64,000 bases of DNA from Ascidia mentula (lineage: Eukaryota > Chordata > Ascidiacea > Phlebobranchia > Ascidiidae). The stretch spans positions 16,816,001-16,880,000 of the forward strand of contig OX387201.1 of NCBI GenBank assembly GCA_947561715.1, read 5' to 3'. Positions 1 to 10,155 of the stretch are shown piece by piece; position 1 is the first letter of the stretch; the number at the start of each line of letters is the position of its first letter. Under the pieces are notes generated by a model, which saw nothing but the letters and a program-made list of their open reading frames with translations, was not told the origin of the DNA and searched no databases. A program made the translations under genes and the position numbers.

Positions 1-84
1 ATTTGGCTCAAACAAAAAGAAGTATTGATATGAGAATAATGTATATCTTAGAGTGTAAACTCAACTAATAAATTTTTTTTTCAG

Positions 85-2018
85 CAATGGCTGTGGCTCT
101 ACAGGGCAGACAAGTTAAAAGTCTTGATTCGCACGAACAACGGTGTTGAGAGACAGAACCGTGTATTGAAAGAATGTCATGTGCGATTTAGGACAGACAA
201 ATCATTATCTGGCCTAATCACAATTTTACACAAGGAGTTTCTACCTAATGCATATGAGAAGTAAGTAGCCTTTCAAAACCTGTTGTGAAGTGGCAATTAA
301 AATTATTCTACATTATTTTTCAATTCTTTTTTTTTAGATACAAGCAAGAAAACTTAAGATCTTCTGACAATTACAGAAGTTACAATGTAGAGGTTCCAAG
401 TTTTCTTCGAAATCGACCAAAAAAGGTGGTAAAACATTGCGTTAAGCGTATAGGAGAGGCTGCAAACATTCAGCCAAGTTCAATATGCAAAAGGGTAGAC
501 TGTGGTAAGGAAATGTTTACTGTGGTAAGCAGTTTATCTTCTCAAATATACACTATAAATTTGGGCAACAATAATGATTTTCCTAAGTGCACATGTGTTG
601 ATTTTTTGCACAATTTTTTACCATGCAAACATATGTTTGCAATTTTTAACAAGTATGCAGATGTTGGATGGTATAGTCTGCCAGATTGGTTCTCCAACTC
701 TGTATACATGGTATTGGATCCAATTGTTGTGAACCCACTATCAACTGAGACTGTTACCCAATCCATGGTTCAAAATGAAGAAATCAAGTTTACCAATGCA
801 AGTCAATCAAAACCAGAACATGAAAATACTGTGGTTACTGATAAAACCACAGGTCGCAAACAAAGCCATCAAAAGTTTGTTGATTTGATGAAGCACTTGA
901 TAGACCTCTCTTATGATGTCAGTTCCAAAGAAGTTTTGGATGAAGGCATTTCAAATATTGAATCAGTGATAGCAAAATTTTCAAATGCATGTTCTTACGA
1001 TGCTGGCCTTCGAATAACTCGGTCTCCTGAGGTTAAATCTTTGAAAAGGAAGCGGAAATCAACATTCTCTGGAAAAGGCTCTCATGATGAGTTGCCTCGC
1101 AAGCGACCAAAGCCAAACCCATTTTCTTCACGAGTTGGGCAGTTTGCAAACCTAATGCGACCACTGCATCAGGTAACCACTTTGTTTCCTAAGTCCAAGA
1201 CAAGTGTACAACCAAGAACACCAAAGGCGACAGCACATGTTGACCAAAATAAATCTTCTGATGGGAATTTTATGGATAAAGTAAAAAACACAAAGTTAGT
1301 GGTGCAAAAAAACATCACTGCTCATATAACAGGCTTAAATCCTTGCAGTATGGTTTTTAAGCATGGCCCTCATTCAATTTCTCTGTTGGAGTTAAAATCT
1401 TTGGATGATGCACTGCCACCAACCGAAGTTTGTGAACTTAAAAATCATGACAGCAGATTTAATGTTGGTTGGCTTTATGATGAAGTTATCAACAGCTACC
1501 TATGGCAATTAACTAACATATACCAACACACACTATATGTTTGTTCTACTGTGGCTCAAACATTACAGAGAAAGGCTTCAATCAAAAAAGTTTGGGAAGG
1601 AATCAATTTGCAGGAAAAACAAATGATTTTTATACCTTGGAACCCTTCAGGTTTTCATTGGGTTTTGCTTGCCTTTGATATCTCCAACCAAAAATTAATT
1701 TATATTGATCCTTTGACAATGCCTTGTGTAGAAACTGACAACAATGTTCAAACTGCAAAGGAAATGGTAAATTATCTCTTAACAAAAACAATTGGCTGGG
1801 AAGTTGCTTCTTTGGAAACTCCACAGAGAACAAAACAGCTTGATGGATCAAGCTGTGGAGTTATGATCTGTATGTATGCCAAATGGCTAGCAACTGGAAA
1901 AAGTCTTGAGCAAAAGGCTTGCATGGAGAGCTGTAGACTTGAAATTTTTAAAGTGATTTCTGGCAATTGCTTTAATACCCCTAATGTTGAAACAGCCATG
2001 CAAAGCATGTGCAAATGA
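85..2018 (+). CDS. MULE-type transposase C-terminus + SWIM zinc finger + Ulp1-like protease (5' part outside window)
   Basis: Two exons are visible, 85-260 and 338-2018. The 77-bp intron between them (261-337) has GTAAGT and a T-rich AG acceptor, and the frame is kept across the splice. Exon one encodes the motif TNNGVERQNRVLKE, typical of the C-terminal end of MULE (Mutator-like) transposase domains. Exon two has a SWIM zinc finger near 590-640 with the CxC...CxH pattern (CTC...CKH). Its C-terminal third is a C48/Ulp1-type cysteine protease: GFHWVLL (His), IYIDP (Asp), then QLDGSSCG (Gln and catalytic Cys near 1855). A low-complexity basic linker with KRKRK-type stretches separates SWIM and protease and looks nuclear. 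The MULE+SWIM+Ulp1 combination is known in eukaryotic Mutator-like elements. I infer either a transposon gene or a domesticated descendant. No terminal inverted repeat could be identified. The open frame shows no breaks. The start lies before base 1; bases 1-84 are intron. Confidence 0.8.
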
Positions 2019-2107
2019 AGGCGGCGATCATTAGAAAAATACTCTTTGTATGTGTATTGTTCAATTGTTAATCAGCATCTTAACAATTGCAAACAAAAAT
2101 CAGCAAA

Positions 2108-2855
2108 AACATATGCCACTTTTTTGTGTAAAGGTTCCAAAACTGTAGCCAGTACAAACGCTTGGTCATCGAGTGAGGTGTATATGCCACTCTGCTGTGC
2201 GAAGGTTGCAAAACCCTAGCCAGTGCAATCGCTTGGTCATTGAGTGAGGTGTATATGCCACTCTGCTGTGTGAAGGTTGCAAAACCCTAGCCAGTGCAAT
2301 CGCTTGGTCATCGAGTGAGGTGTATATGCCACTCTGCTGTGTGAAGGTTGCAAAACCCTAGCCAGTGCAATCGCTTGGTCATCGAGTGAGGTGTATATGC
2401 CACTCTGCTGTGTGAAGGTTGCAAAACCCTAGCCAGTGCAATCGCTTGGTCATCGAGTGAGGTGTATATGCCACTCTGCTGTGCGAAGGTTGCAAAACCC
2501 TAGCCAGTGCAATCGCTTGGTCATTGAGTGAGGTGTATATGCCACTCTGCTGTGTGAAGGTTGCAAAACCCTAGCCAGTGCAATCGCTTGGTCATCGAGT
2601 GAGGTGTATATGCCACTCTGCTGTGTGAAGGTTGCAAAACCCTAGCCAGTGCAATCGCTTGGTCATCGAGTGAGGTGTATATGCCACTCTGCTGTGTGAA
2701 GGTTGCAAAACCCTAGCCAGTGCAATCGCTTGGTCATCGAGTGAGGTGTATATGCCACTCTGCTGTGTGAAGGTAGCAAAACCCTAGCCAGTGCAATCGC
2801 TTGGTCATCGAGTGAGGTGGATATGCCATTATGCTGTGCTAAGGCTTTATAACCC
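2108..2855. repeat. 71-bp tandem minisatellite, about 10 copies
   Basis: A 71-base unit recurs at 2178, 2249, 2320 and onward with nearly no length variation. Central units differ by single substitutions (tgtgaagg or tgcgaagg; catcgagtg or cattgagtg). The first unit (from about 2108) and the last (to about 2855) are clearly diverged, as expected for an array growing from its middle. It begins about 90 bases after the stop codon of the transposase/protease gene, so it is either in that gene's 3' flank or a subterminal repeat of the element. Confidence 0.93.
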
Positions 2856-3267
2856 TTTTTTACAAAAACAACAAGAAATACATCTGTTGGTTGTTTATTG
2901 GTGATATCTAAATAAAAACAACAATGTGAATGTACTTCCAGTGTCTTCTTTTCTATGTCTGCAATAGCAAAACAGAAATTTGGCTTGTAAGTTAATAAAG
3001 ATATGCACTAGTGTTACAATTCAGTTACATATCATATGGGCTTTTTGGCTTCATTAATATGCACAAAAACAAAATTATATCTGGCTTGAAAGTTAATGAA
3101 GAAAGAAAAGATATTAACTTGCAATAATAATAAACATAGTTAAACCGTGTCACTGCACACAGCCTTTTAATATAAAACCTCAGCAATCACATTTGTGATG
3201 TAACAGTCGGACGACAGTGACGTAGTGATTGTGACGCACCCCAGGAGTTGGTGCTAAATTAGCCGAC
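2856..3267. other. Intergenic, AT-rich, no gene seen
   Basis: AT-rich sequence between the minisatellite and the decayed zinc-finger tail. An AATAAA near 2910 could serve the upstream plus-strand gene. No other feature seen. Confidence 0.5.
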
Positions 3268-3589
3268 CGGGTTTTAGTATTTTCCGGTTTCTCTCCGGTA
3301 TGCGTTAGTCTGTGAACTTTAACATGGGAGGTGGATGCGAAACACTTTTCCCCGTGTGAGTTCGAGTGTGCTTTGTTAGATTTTCTTTGAGGCTAAACAC
3401 CTCTGATCAAGATATTCAATTAAAAGGTTTCTCTCCGGTATGAGTTCGTTTGTGTTTTTTGACTTTTGATGCGGTTGTGAAGCACTTTTCGCTAAAATCG
3501 CATCTGAAAGGTTTCACTCCAGTATGAGTCCGAATATGTTTGCTTAGATTTCCTTTCTGACCAAACACCTTGGAACAAAACATGCATTT
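3268..3589 (-). pseudogene. Decayed zinc fingers downstream of the C2H2 gene stop
   Basis: Reading on past the stop of the adjacent zinc-finger gene, the minus strand still shows linkers and fingers. One near-complete finger ([18 protein letters not shown]) follows immediately after the in-frame TAA, which sits where the other repeats have KPY. The next finger has lost its second cysteine (CDFSEKCF), and the following one has in-frame stops. Further toward 3268 only linker fragments (THTG, TGEKP) are recognisable. About three fingers that once belonged to the protein are therefore no longer translated, and they decay progressively away from the stop. Confidence 0.75.
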
Positions 3590-4780
3590 TTAAGGTTTCA
3601 CTCCAGTATGAGTTAGTATGTGGCGCTTGAGTGTCGATTTGGCTGTAAAACACTTTTCGCAATAATCACATCTGCAAGGTTTCTCTCCAGTATGATTCCT
3701 TATGTGTCTGCTTAGATTTCCTTTCTGACCAAACACCTTGGAACAAAACATGCACTTGTAAGGTTTCTCTCCAGTATGTGTCCGAATGTGACTGCTTAGA
3801 GTTCCTTTCGTGTTAAACCTTCGCGAACAAAATGTGCATTTGAAAGGAATCACTCCAGTGTGGGTTTGAATGTGTGCACTCAAATGTCCTTTCTGGTTGA
3901 ATGCTTTCGAACAAAATGTGCATTGAAAAGGTTTTTCTCCCGTATGAGTTAGTTTGTGTTTTTTGACTTCCGATGCCGTTTTAAACGACTTTTCGCAAAA
4001 ATCGCATCTGAAAGGTTTCACCCCAGTGTGAGTTAGTTTGTGGGCTTTGAGTGTCGATTTGGCTATGAAACACTTTTCGCAATATTCGCACCTAAAAGGT
4101 TTCTCTCCAGTATGAGTACGAATGTGCGAACTTAGATGTGCTCTTTGGTTGAAACCTTTCGAACAAAAATTGCATTTGAAAGGTTCCTCTCCAGTATGAG
4201 TCCGAATGTGTGAACTTAGATGTGCTTTTTGGTTGAACGCTTTTGAACAAAATGTGCATTTGAAAGGTTTCTCTCCAGTATGAGTCCGAATGTGTCTGCT
4301 TAAATTTCCACTCTGGCTGAACATTTTCGAACAAAACGTGCATTTATAGGGTTTTTCTCCAGTAGAAATTCGTTTGTGGATGTTGATGGATGCTCTTTGA
4401 TGTTTTTCACGGAGAAATAGATTCTCCACTGTGTGAATGAAGTCATGCTTTTCCAGTAAATCTTTGGTTTGAAACGACTTTTCACAAATCTTGCAGTAAA
4501 AGTGTTCCATTTCTGTTTGTTTTGTGTTTTCTGCTTGAACTTCTTGCCTATAGTAGCAATGATCACACAATTCTAAGTTACAGTGTAAATGTAAATCAGT
4601 CCTATACTTTTGCTGACTACAAAGCAAAAAAAATATTTTCGCTTGTCTGGAAACAATTTGAATCGATATAATACGCCACAAAAACCACAAAAAGGTTTGT
4701 AAAAGTAAGTTATGAGTATATGCAGTTTCCTTGCCATGTTTCATGTGGCCTTTGTCAAAATACACCAAATATCTCGACAA
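3590..4780 (-). CDS. C2H2 zinc-finger protein, ten fingers
   Basis: The reading frame ends with ten consecutive C2H2 fingers. The first is a lone diverged finger (FYCKICEKSFQ...). After a gap come nine fingers joined by TGEKPF/TGVKPF linkers, the hallmark of DNA-binding Kruppel-type arrays. The finger types alternate between CTFCSKAFNQKAHLSSH and CEYCEKCFIAKSTLKAH classes, which suggests expansion by duplication of multi-finger blocks. The product is probably a nuclear DNA-binding protein; its target cannot be read. The first ~80 residues are hydrophobic and unlike a known domain. A plausible splice acceptor (CTACTATAG) lies on the minus strand near 4553, just before the EVQAENTKQ segment, so the true coding start may be an upstream exon or the Met just before the first finger. 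The stop directly follows finger ten and truncates a longer ancestral array. Confidence 0.8.
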   Translation of the reverse strand: MSRYLVYFDKGHMKHGKETAYTHNLLLQTFLWFLWRIISIQIVSRQAKIFFLLCSQQKYRTDLHLHCNLELCDHCYYRQEVQAENTKQTEMEHFYCKICEKSFQTKDLLEKHDFIHTVENLFLREKHQRASINIHKRISTGEKPYKCTFCSKMFSQSGNLSRHIRTHTGEKPFKCTFCSKAFNQKAHLSSHIRTHTGEEPFKCNFCSKGFNQRAHLSSHIRTHTGEKPFRCEYCEKCFIAKSTLKAHKLTHTGVKPFRCDFCEKSFKTASEVKKHKLTHTGEKPFQCTFCSKAFNQKGHLSAHIQTHTGVIPFKCTFCSRRFNTKGTLSSHIRTHTGEKPYKCMFCSKVFGQKGNLSRHIRNHTGEKPCRCDYCEKCFTAKSTLKRHILTHTGVKP

Positions 4781-7288
4781 ATAACGTTACTAATTCTGTA
4801 ATTACATGTTCGTACGTAGGAGTGTATCCGAGTACGTAAAAAGTTCTGCGTGTAAAGAAGTTGAAAGATGTATCAATATTTAAAGGTTAAAGTGCCAAAG
4901 GAAGAGAAAGAAGTTTTAGAGTTGCGATTAAAAGTTTTACGGAGTGGTTTTTGTCTGCAGTGGATAGTGCAGTTCGGCGATTATGAAACACACAGAAAGT
5001 GAAATGACGAGAACACAAAACGTGCCAACTTCCAAGCAGGGGGTTTAAATCTAACAAATGCACGAGGTGACAAACTGACGGTTGCAATCATTAGATAAAA
5101 ATACGACTAAACAACACTTCTGAATAATGGTTGTGAGTTTTAATCATAAGCATTTTACAAACAGATGTTCTTAACCATCTATGGACAGAATTATTAAATT
5201 TAAAGAAAAAAATAATTTGGTGTGGCAATGAGAGACTTATATACCTGCGTAAGAAATATTTGTAATTTGGGGTGGGGAGTTTGGGTTTTTGAAACATGAC
5301 AAATTTGTCACACTGGTCCATTAAAGGGAAAAATTTCAATGAAAAAAAAAGGAATTTCTGCAGTTTTAAAATAGTAAAATGACCTTGAAAATCGAACAAA
5401 AACTGATACAACCGTTACTGGTACTATATATTATAATTATTATGTTTGTTTATTTGCATTAATTTGTTTTTCTTTGTCATGTGCAGTCATGCATAGCATT
5501 CAAAAAAGCATATATGAAACTTGGATTTGCCACAAGTAAACAAAAGTACCCAAGAAAAGTTAAGTGTTAATCCAATTGCCAAAGCATCCATTAGCAAAAC
5601 AACCATATACAGAATTGGTAAAATTTTATGCTAGTATTTTCCACCAAGTTGTATTCTACTCAGCCCAATGTGAAAGTCCAATCAATTGACTCCAACCATG
5701 AATAGGTGTGATTTAGAAAATGTCGAGGTTTCAGCTATGGACTCATATGCTGAATCAACAATGGCATAATCATTTGAGTAATACTCAAACAAGTAAAACA
5801 CTATAGTCAAATGGGCTAATTTTCGGACGTTTTTCACAAACGTTGCAAATTTTGACATTACATCTAGAATTATTTCGTTTTGCTTTGTGTTGGGTAAAAC
5901 CTGATACATCCCTTTAAAAATGAAAGTATCAGTCACTTGCAACTATGTTGGCAGATAATTTAAGTTTTTACTGTCCATAGTTTATTCGAATCCAAAATAC
6001 TGCATAACACTCTGTTTTTGCTGGTTGCATAATAGAATAATTGACTGTTTTCGAAGGTCTGCATGAGTGTAATAATCTCTTAATACTGTTACATGGCATT
6101 GAAGCCATATTTATACACAGGAAATAGGTGAACAATTAATGATTAAATTTAAGGAAAAGTTACAAAACTAAATCCTATTATTCAATCTTAAATTAGAATT
6201 TAGATTTGAATAGCTTAGAATTTGAATCATCCAAACTTGTTATTTTGATTTACCCACATCCCACATCCCTATATTGCATTAATTCTGGTTGTAACCACTC
6301 AAAACAGTTGGTACTATGATATTAATACAGAGTGTCAGTGTCTAATAATTACCCCTGAATGTAAAAATGTGCATGGGGTAAATATTAGATGCATTTTTCT
6401 AAGAGGACATACTAGGTAGATGTTTGAGTTTAACCTTCATTGAAAATTTTAGGGCTTGACCTGCCAGTGTTTCCTAAATGAAATTTCAAATCATTAAAAC
6501 ACTGCTAAACTTTAACAAATTACCATATGCACTTAGTTTGAAAAAGTTTACGTGAAATGAATCCCCCTCACAAAAAATTCTATTTTTTATCACTGTTTAA
6601 CAGAAGAAACAAAACATGGTATTTTTAACTACTGCAGGCTTCCAACTTACCACATGCACCAGATAAAGTTTGAGGGAACCATAGGTTTTTTCCTTTGGTA
6701 GCGTCCACTAATTACCCCATAACTTTAACTGTCCGACAATTACCCAATTGACTAACTATATGTATTTGATCAAACATACAAACTGCTCAACTAAGCTCTG
6801 CTCATCATCAAAATTAGAATAAAATATCACCTAATGAGCCGTGCCATCAAATTTGTTTCATTGACAAAAATTTCCATAAAATCCTAACAAAACATATCTG
6901 ACCAAAAATCGTTGGTATCTACTTCAATAAAATCTACGCCCACATGCATGATGTGATATTTGTCAACTCACTTACTGAAAAGTAAATCTTTCAAAAACAA
7001 CCACAAACCTACTACAAACAGTCATTTACCAAAACACAGTTTTCGAAAACTACAGCCGTTCCCTATGTCGGAGATAACCATAACAGTGTTTCCAATTGTA
7101 AAATTGGCGTTTTTCAAAATGTAAAGAATGAGATACTCTTGTTCGGCGCTGAAAAAACGTTTGTTAAGGGTATGTTCATGGCATGTATTCTAAACGTTAC
7201 CAATTTGTCACAAATGTCAATATAAGGATAAGCATATAACTGATGGCAACAATTCACTTATAATGTTTGTTTTTTTCATTGTAGATTC
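4781..7288. other. Intergenic, no supported gene
   Basis: About 2.5 kb of AT-rich sequence. Short open frames on both strands have no recognisable domain and no codon signature. No tandem array, inverted repeat or RNA gene was noticed. Confidence 0.5.
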
Positions 7289-7830
7289 GGATGTGCTTTG
7301 TTTGATTGTCTGGATTTGTGGATGCTTTATCACATATGTTGTACACGGTTTCTCTCCTGTATTGGTTGGGTAAAAACGTGGAAGGATCGAGTGCTTTTCT
7401 GGGCAAGTTTGTTTAAACAAAACTTACTCTTGAAAGGTTTATCAGCATTGTGTATCCGGACGTGTGCGACCAGGCTCCATTTTGTGTCGAGAGCTTGATT
7501 ACACACGTTGCACTTGTATGGCTTCTTTCCAGTTTGAATACCTTTGAGCGTTTTGACATGGGCATTTGTTGGTCAAATCTTTTCACAAATTTCGCATCTG
7601 AAAGGTTTCACTTCTATTTGAATGTAAACATATCTGCCCAATTCGCGTTTTTTTTTCAACGCTTTTAAACGAAATGAGCACATGAAGGAATTTTCTCCAA
7701 AGTGCACACCAAGTGTACGACTTTTGACATCTGAATTTAACAGGAAACATTTGATGCAAAAAATCTTCATCTTAAAGGTTTTTATTCTGTGTGAATTCTA
7801 ATGTGTGGGTTTACTTCGCACTTTCTTCAG
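7289..7830 (-). pseudogene. Decayed C2H2 zinc-finger locus
   Basis: The minus strand carries scattered C2H2 fragments in several frames: a well-preserved finger near 7440-7545 (KPYKCNVCNQALDTKWSLVAH), CEICEK preceded by VKPFR near 7580-7610, CIKCF near 7750, and NTGEKP near 7345. Frames change between fragments and stops occur inside fingers. The linker and finger types match the array at 3590-4780, so this is probably an old duplicate of that gene that has died. Confidence 0.75.
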
Positions 7831-8188
7831 AGCATCTTTGAGCAAAAATATCATTGAATAGTTTACTCTTTGGTAAGAGTCGATCTGTTGTCTTCAAATG
7901 TTGCCAATTTTCTGAATTTTCAGGTTTTGAGTTTTGGTTTGCATTCGTGTTTTTTTTTTAATACAAACTAACATTGTTACTTAGGATATACAAAAAGTGA
8001 CAAAATAACTTACGACGAGTTGTTTCGCTTCAATTACTTTAGCAGTTTGTATTTACTGTGGTTCGAACAGCATGGGGTTGATTACTTTAATTAGGAAGCC
8101 AAAGCTACTACCATCAAGCCGGCGTATTCGAAATATCTTCTTAAGAGTGGTCACCATATAAGCTTTTGGCTTGCTGCCTTGTATTAAA

Positions 8189-8796
8189 ATGTCTTCAACA
8201 GATCTTACCACAATAAACGTATACAAGTCAATCATACTAACGGCAGCCACAAGCAGTTACATGGATTCCTCTATCATAGCAGGTATATTAATCGCCCCCA
8301 CAGTATGATGCTGTTTGCATTTACCATGACACACCACACGTTCGCAGTGGTTAAAGGGAAAACAATCATAAGGTCGATGTGTGTTGAAATTTGCATTGGA
8401 AATGTTTTCATGTTTCAGGAATCATCAGTCGTTAAAGTCTGGCCGGAATAGCTTTGGTGAACGGTTGGGGTGACCATGGAAACGCCTGGGGTTTTGATGA
8501 ACAAGCAACTATATGTTATAGATTGACAAACGATATCACAAATTAAAAGATTGGAATTCTATGACCCACGTACTCCAAGGCACACAGATCCTGATCAACT
8601 TTATTGTTCAAGTTCAAGCAAAATTCCCCACCTTGGGAGTTGATCAGCAACTGCAAGGCGGAATTGCTGCTTACAACTTTGGCATTCGCAACGTTCGCTC
8701 CTGGGACAAACTGGATAAAGGAACAAACCATAATGATTACTCAAATGATGTCGTTGCAAGGGCTCAGTTTTTTCGCCAGAATGGATACAATTAAAT
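8189..8796 (+). pseudogene. Goose-type (g-type) lysozyme pseudogene
   Basis: Three homologous blocks are visible. Exon 8189-8282 ends ...MDSSIIAG and has a GT donor. A 136-base intron ends in TTTCAG at 8418. The next exon from 8419 reads GIISR-stop-SLAGIALVNGWGDHGNAWG, which aligns position for position with the g-type lysozyme core [25 protein letters not shown]. The stop (TAA, 8433-8435) replaces the GAA of the catalytic glutamate (Glu73 of goose lysozyme). After further frame changes around the LMQVD motif, 8552-8796 preserves the C-terminal part (WNSMTHVLQGTQILINF ... GGIAAYNFG ... NDYSNDVVARAQFF), ending in TAA. Living relatives are secreted peptidoglycan hydrolases in innate immunity. 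This copy cannot make an active enzyme. A CG(S)NSMG stretch near 8059 may be a still earlier exon. Confidence 0.85.
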
Positions 8797-9105
8797 AATA
8801 TTTGTCGAGTATATAAGTCTTTGTTTGTGAGAAAATTTGTGTGATTGAACATGTCGATTTAACTCTTCGATTTAGCAAGTTATCGGTTGCAAATTTCGAA
8901 ATCACGACTGTAATTTTAACATTGTCGATGCTGTCAAACTAAACGCGTGTAAACAAAGCTTCCAGAACACAAAATATCTGAGTCAACCTCCGAAAGTGAT
9001 TGTGGCCGTTTCTTCTTAAAATATAGTTTTAATAATGGGAAATTGATTGGAGTAGAATTTCAATAAACGGAAACCATTCCCAATAGAATGTGTTTACACA
9101 ATGTG
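8797..9105. other. Flank between lysozyme relic and Polinton
   Basis: No gene or repeat recognised. An AATAAA lies near 9062. Confidence 0.4.
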
Positions 9106-9314
9106 AGTAGTATAGGCTCGCCATGAAGATGCAGCAATAGTTCCTCGGATGTAGGTCTTCCTCCGATAAGGTCCTTGGCTCCGAAAAATGTCCCCCTCCT
9201 CCTATCAGATCTTTAGCTCCGAGCCCGCTTCTCCGCTAAAATAGAGCCCTTTTAGCTTTCGGGCTTCACGCTTTCGGGCTTCCGCAAGAGTTCTGAGAAA
9301 GTCGGGTGTGTGTG
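9106..9314 (+). repeat. Polinton left terminal inverted repeat
   Basis: Begins AGTAGTATAGGCTCGCC and is the reverse complement of 27221-27428 with one substitution. It ends in a (GT)n run where the two copies diverge. The 9315-10155 stretch that follows holds no recognised gene and may be leader or promoter sequence for the polymerase-side transcript. Confidence 0.95.
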
Positions 9315-10155
9315 TGAGAGGCATGTGGTTTGAGAATTAAAGATAAATTTGTGTGATATTAGACTAAAATTAGAGCTTTTTTTCCGCCACTGTGTGTAGG
9401 TGAGAATAAATGTTAACCAGTGGGGAGTGTTCAATTCTCTAATGCAGTGTGATTTCATCGGTGTTTAACAGGTAAGTTTCGTAACATGTTTTTTAGGTCA
9501 ATCGTTGTGATCGCTTTCACATGATGGTGTAATATGTTTTCTTGAAAGAATATGCGGTTGTCCCTGGCTTTGTGGCGGAAGGAATTGAAAGGAGTATGTT
9601 AATTTCTAAGCTGTTGAGTGTTTTCGTGCTTATTAATTTTGAAAGCATGCGTGTGACATTTTCAAAACTGTCAAGTGTTTTTCCCGCGCAACTACCTCTC
9701 CCCTGTTGAACAGGAATGTTTTTCTTTTAGGGGGAAAAATAGGGTTGTGTCATTCCACCTACTGGAAGTTGGATGAATTTATGGCGATGTAGCAATGGCG
9801 TTATCATCCCCAAGCTGTTTCGCGGGAAGTGGTGAAACCCGTTATCAATAGCCTTCTGAATCCCTTCCTTGTTTAGATTCACGTATGTGTTATTGTTGGA
9901 AAATAGTGTTTTATCATTCATACTACCGGGAATTTAGATTGATTTCTTGCTTTGTTCACAACCGATTTCACATTAGCTAGGGAAGCCGTTCATGAGCTGT
10001 AGTTGGCGGGAGAAATCTGTTAGAAGAAGGTGATTGCACCATTTCATGGGTATGAAAGTAAACGGAAAAAAGTTCGGCTATAAAAAAAGTTTCACCACGT
10101 GTTTCGTTCAATTTGGAAGTTGGAATAAGTGCTGGTGCGTTCAGTTTTGGGTATA

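Noticed and set aside
2108-2855. CRISPR-like array
   Set aside because: Units are contiguous with no unique spacers; it is a minisatellite in animal DNA.
4868-5002. Plus-strand 44-codon frame (MYQYLKVKVPKEEKEVLEL)
   Set aside because: Coding-like in look but isolated, with no splice partners or known domain.
8053-8250. Minus-strand open frame of 65 residues
   Set aside because: It is antisense to the exon block of the lysozyme relic, which explains the conservation-like composition.
8405-8432. Minus-strand CTGATGA...GAAAC near the lysozyme relic
   Set aside because: There is no stem II between the two halves; chance match.
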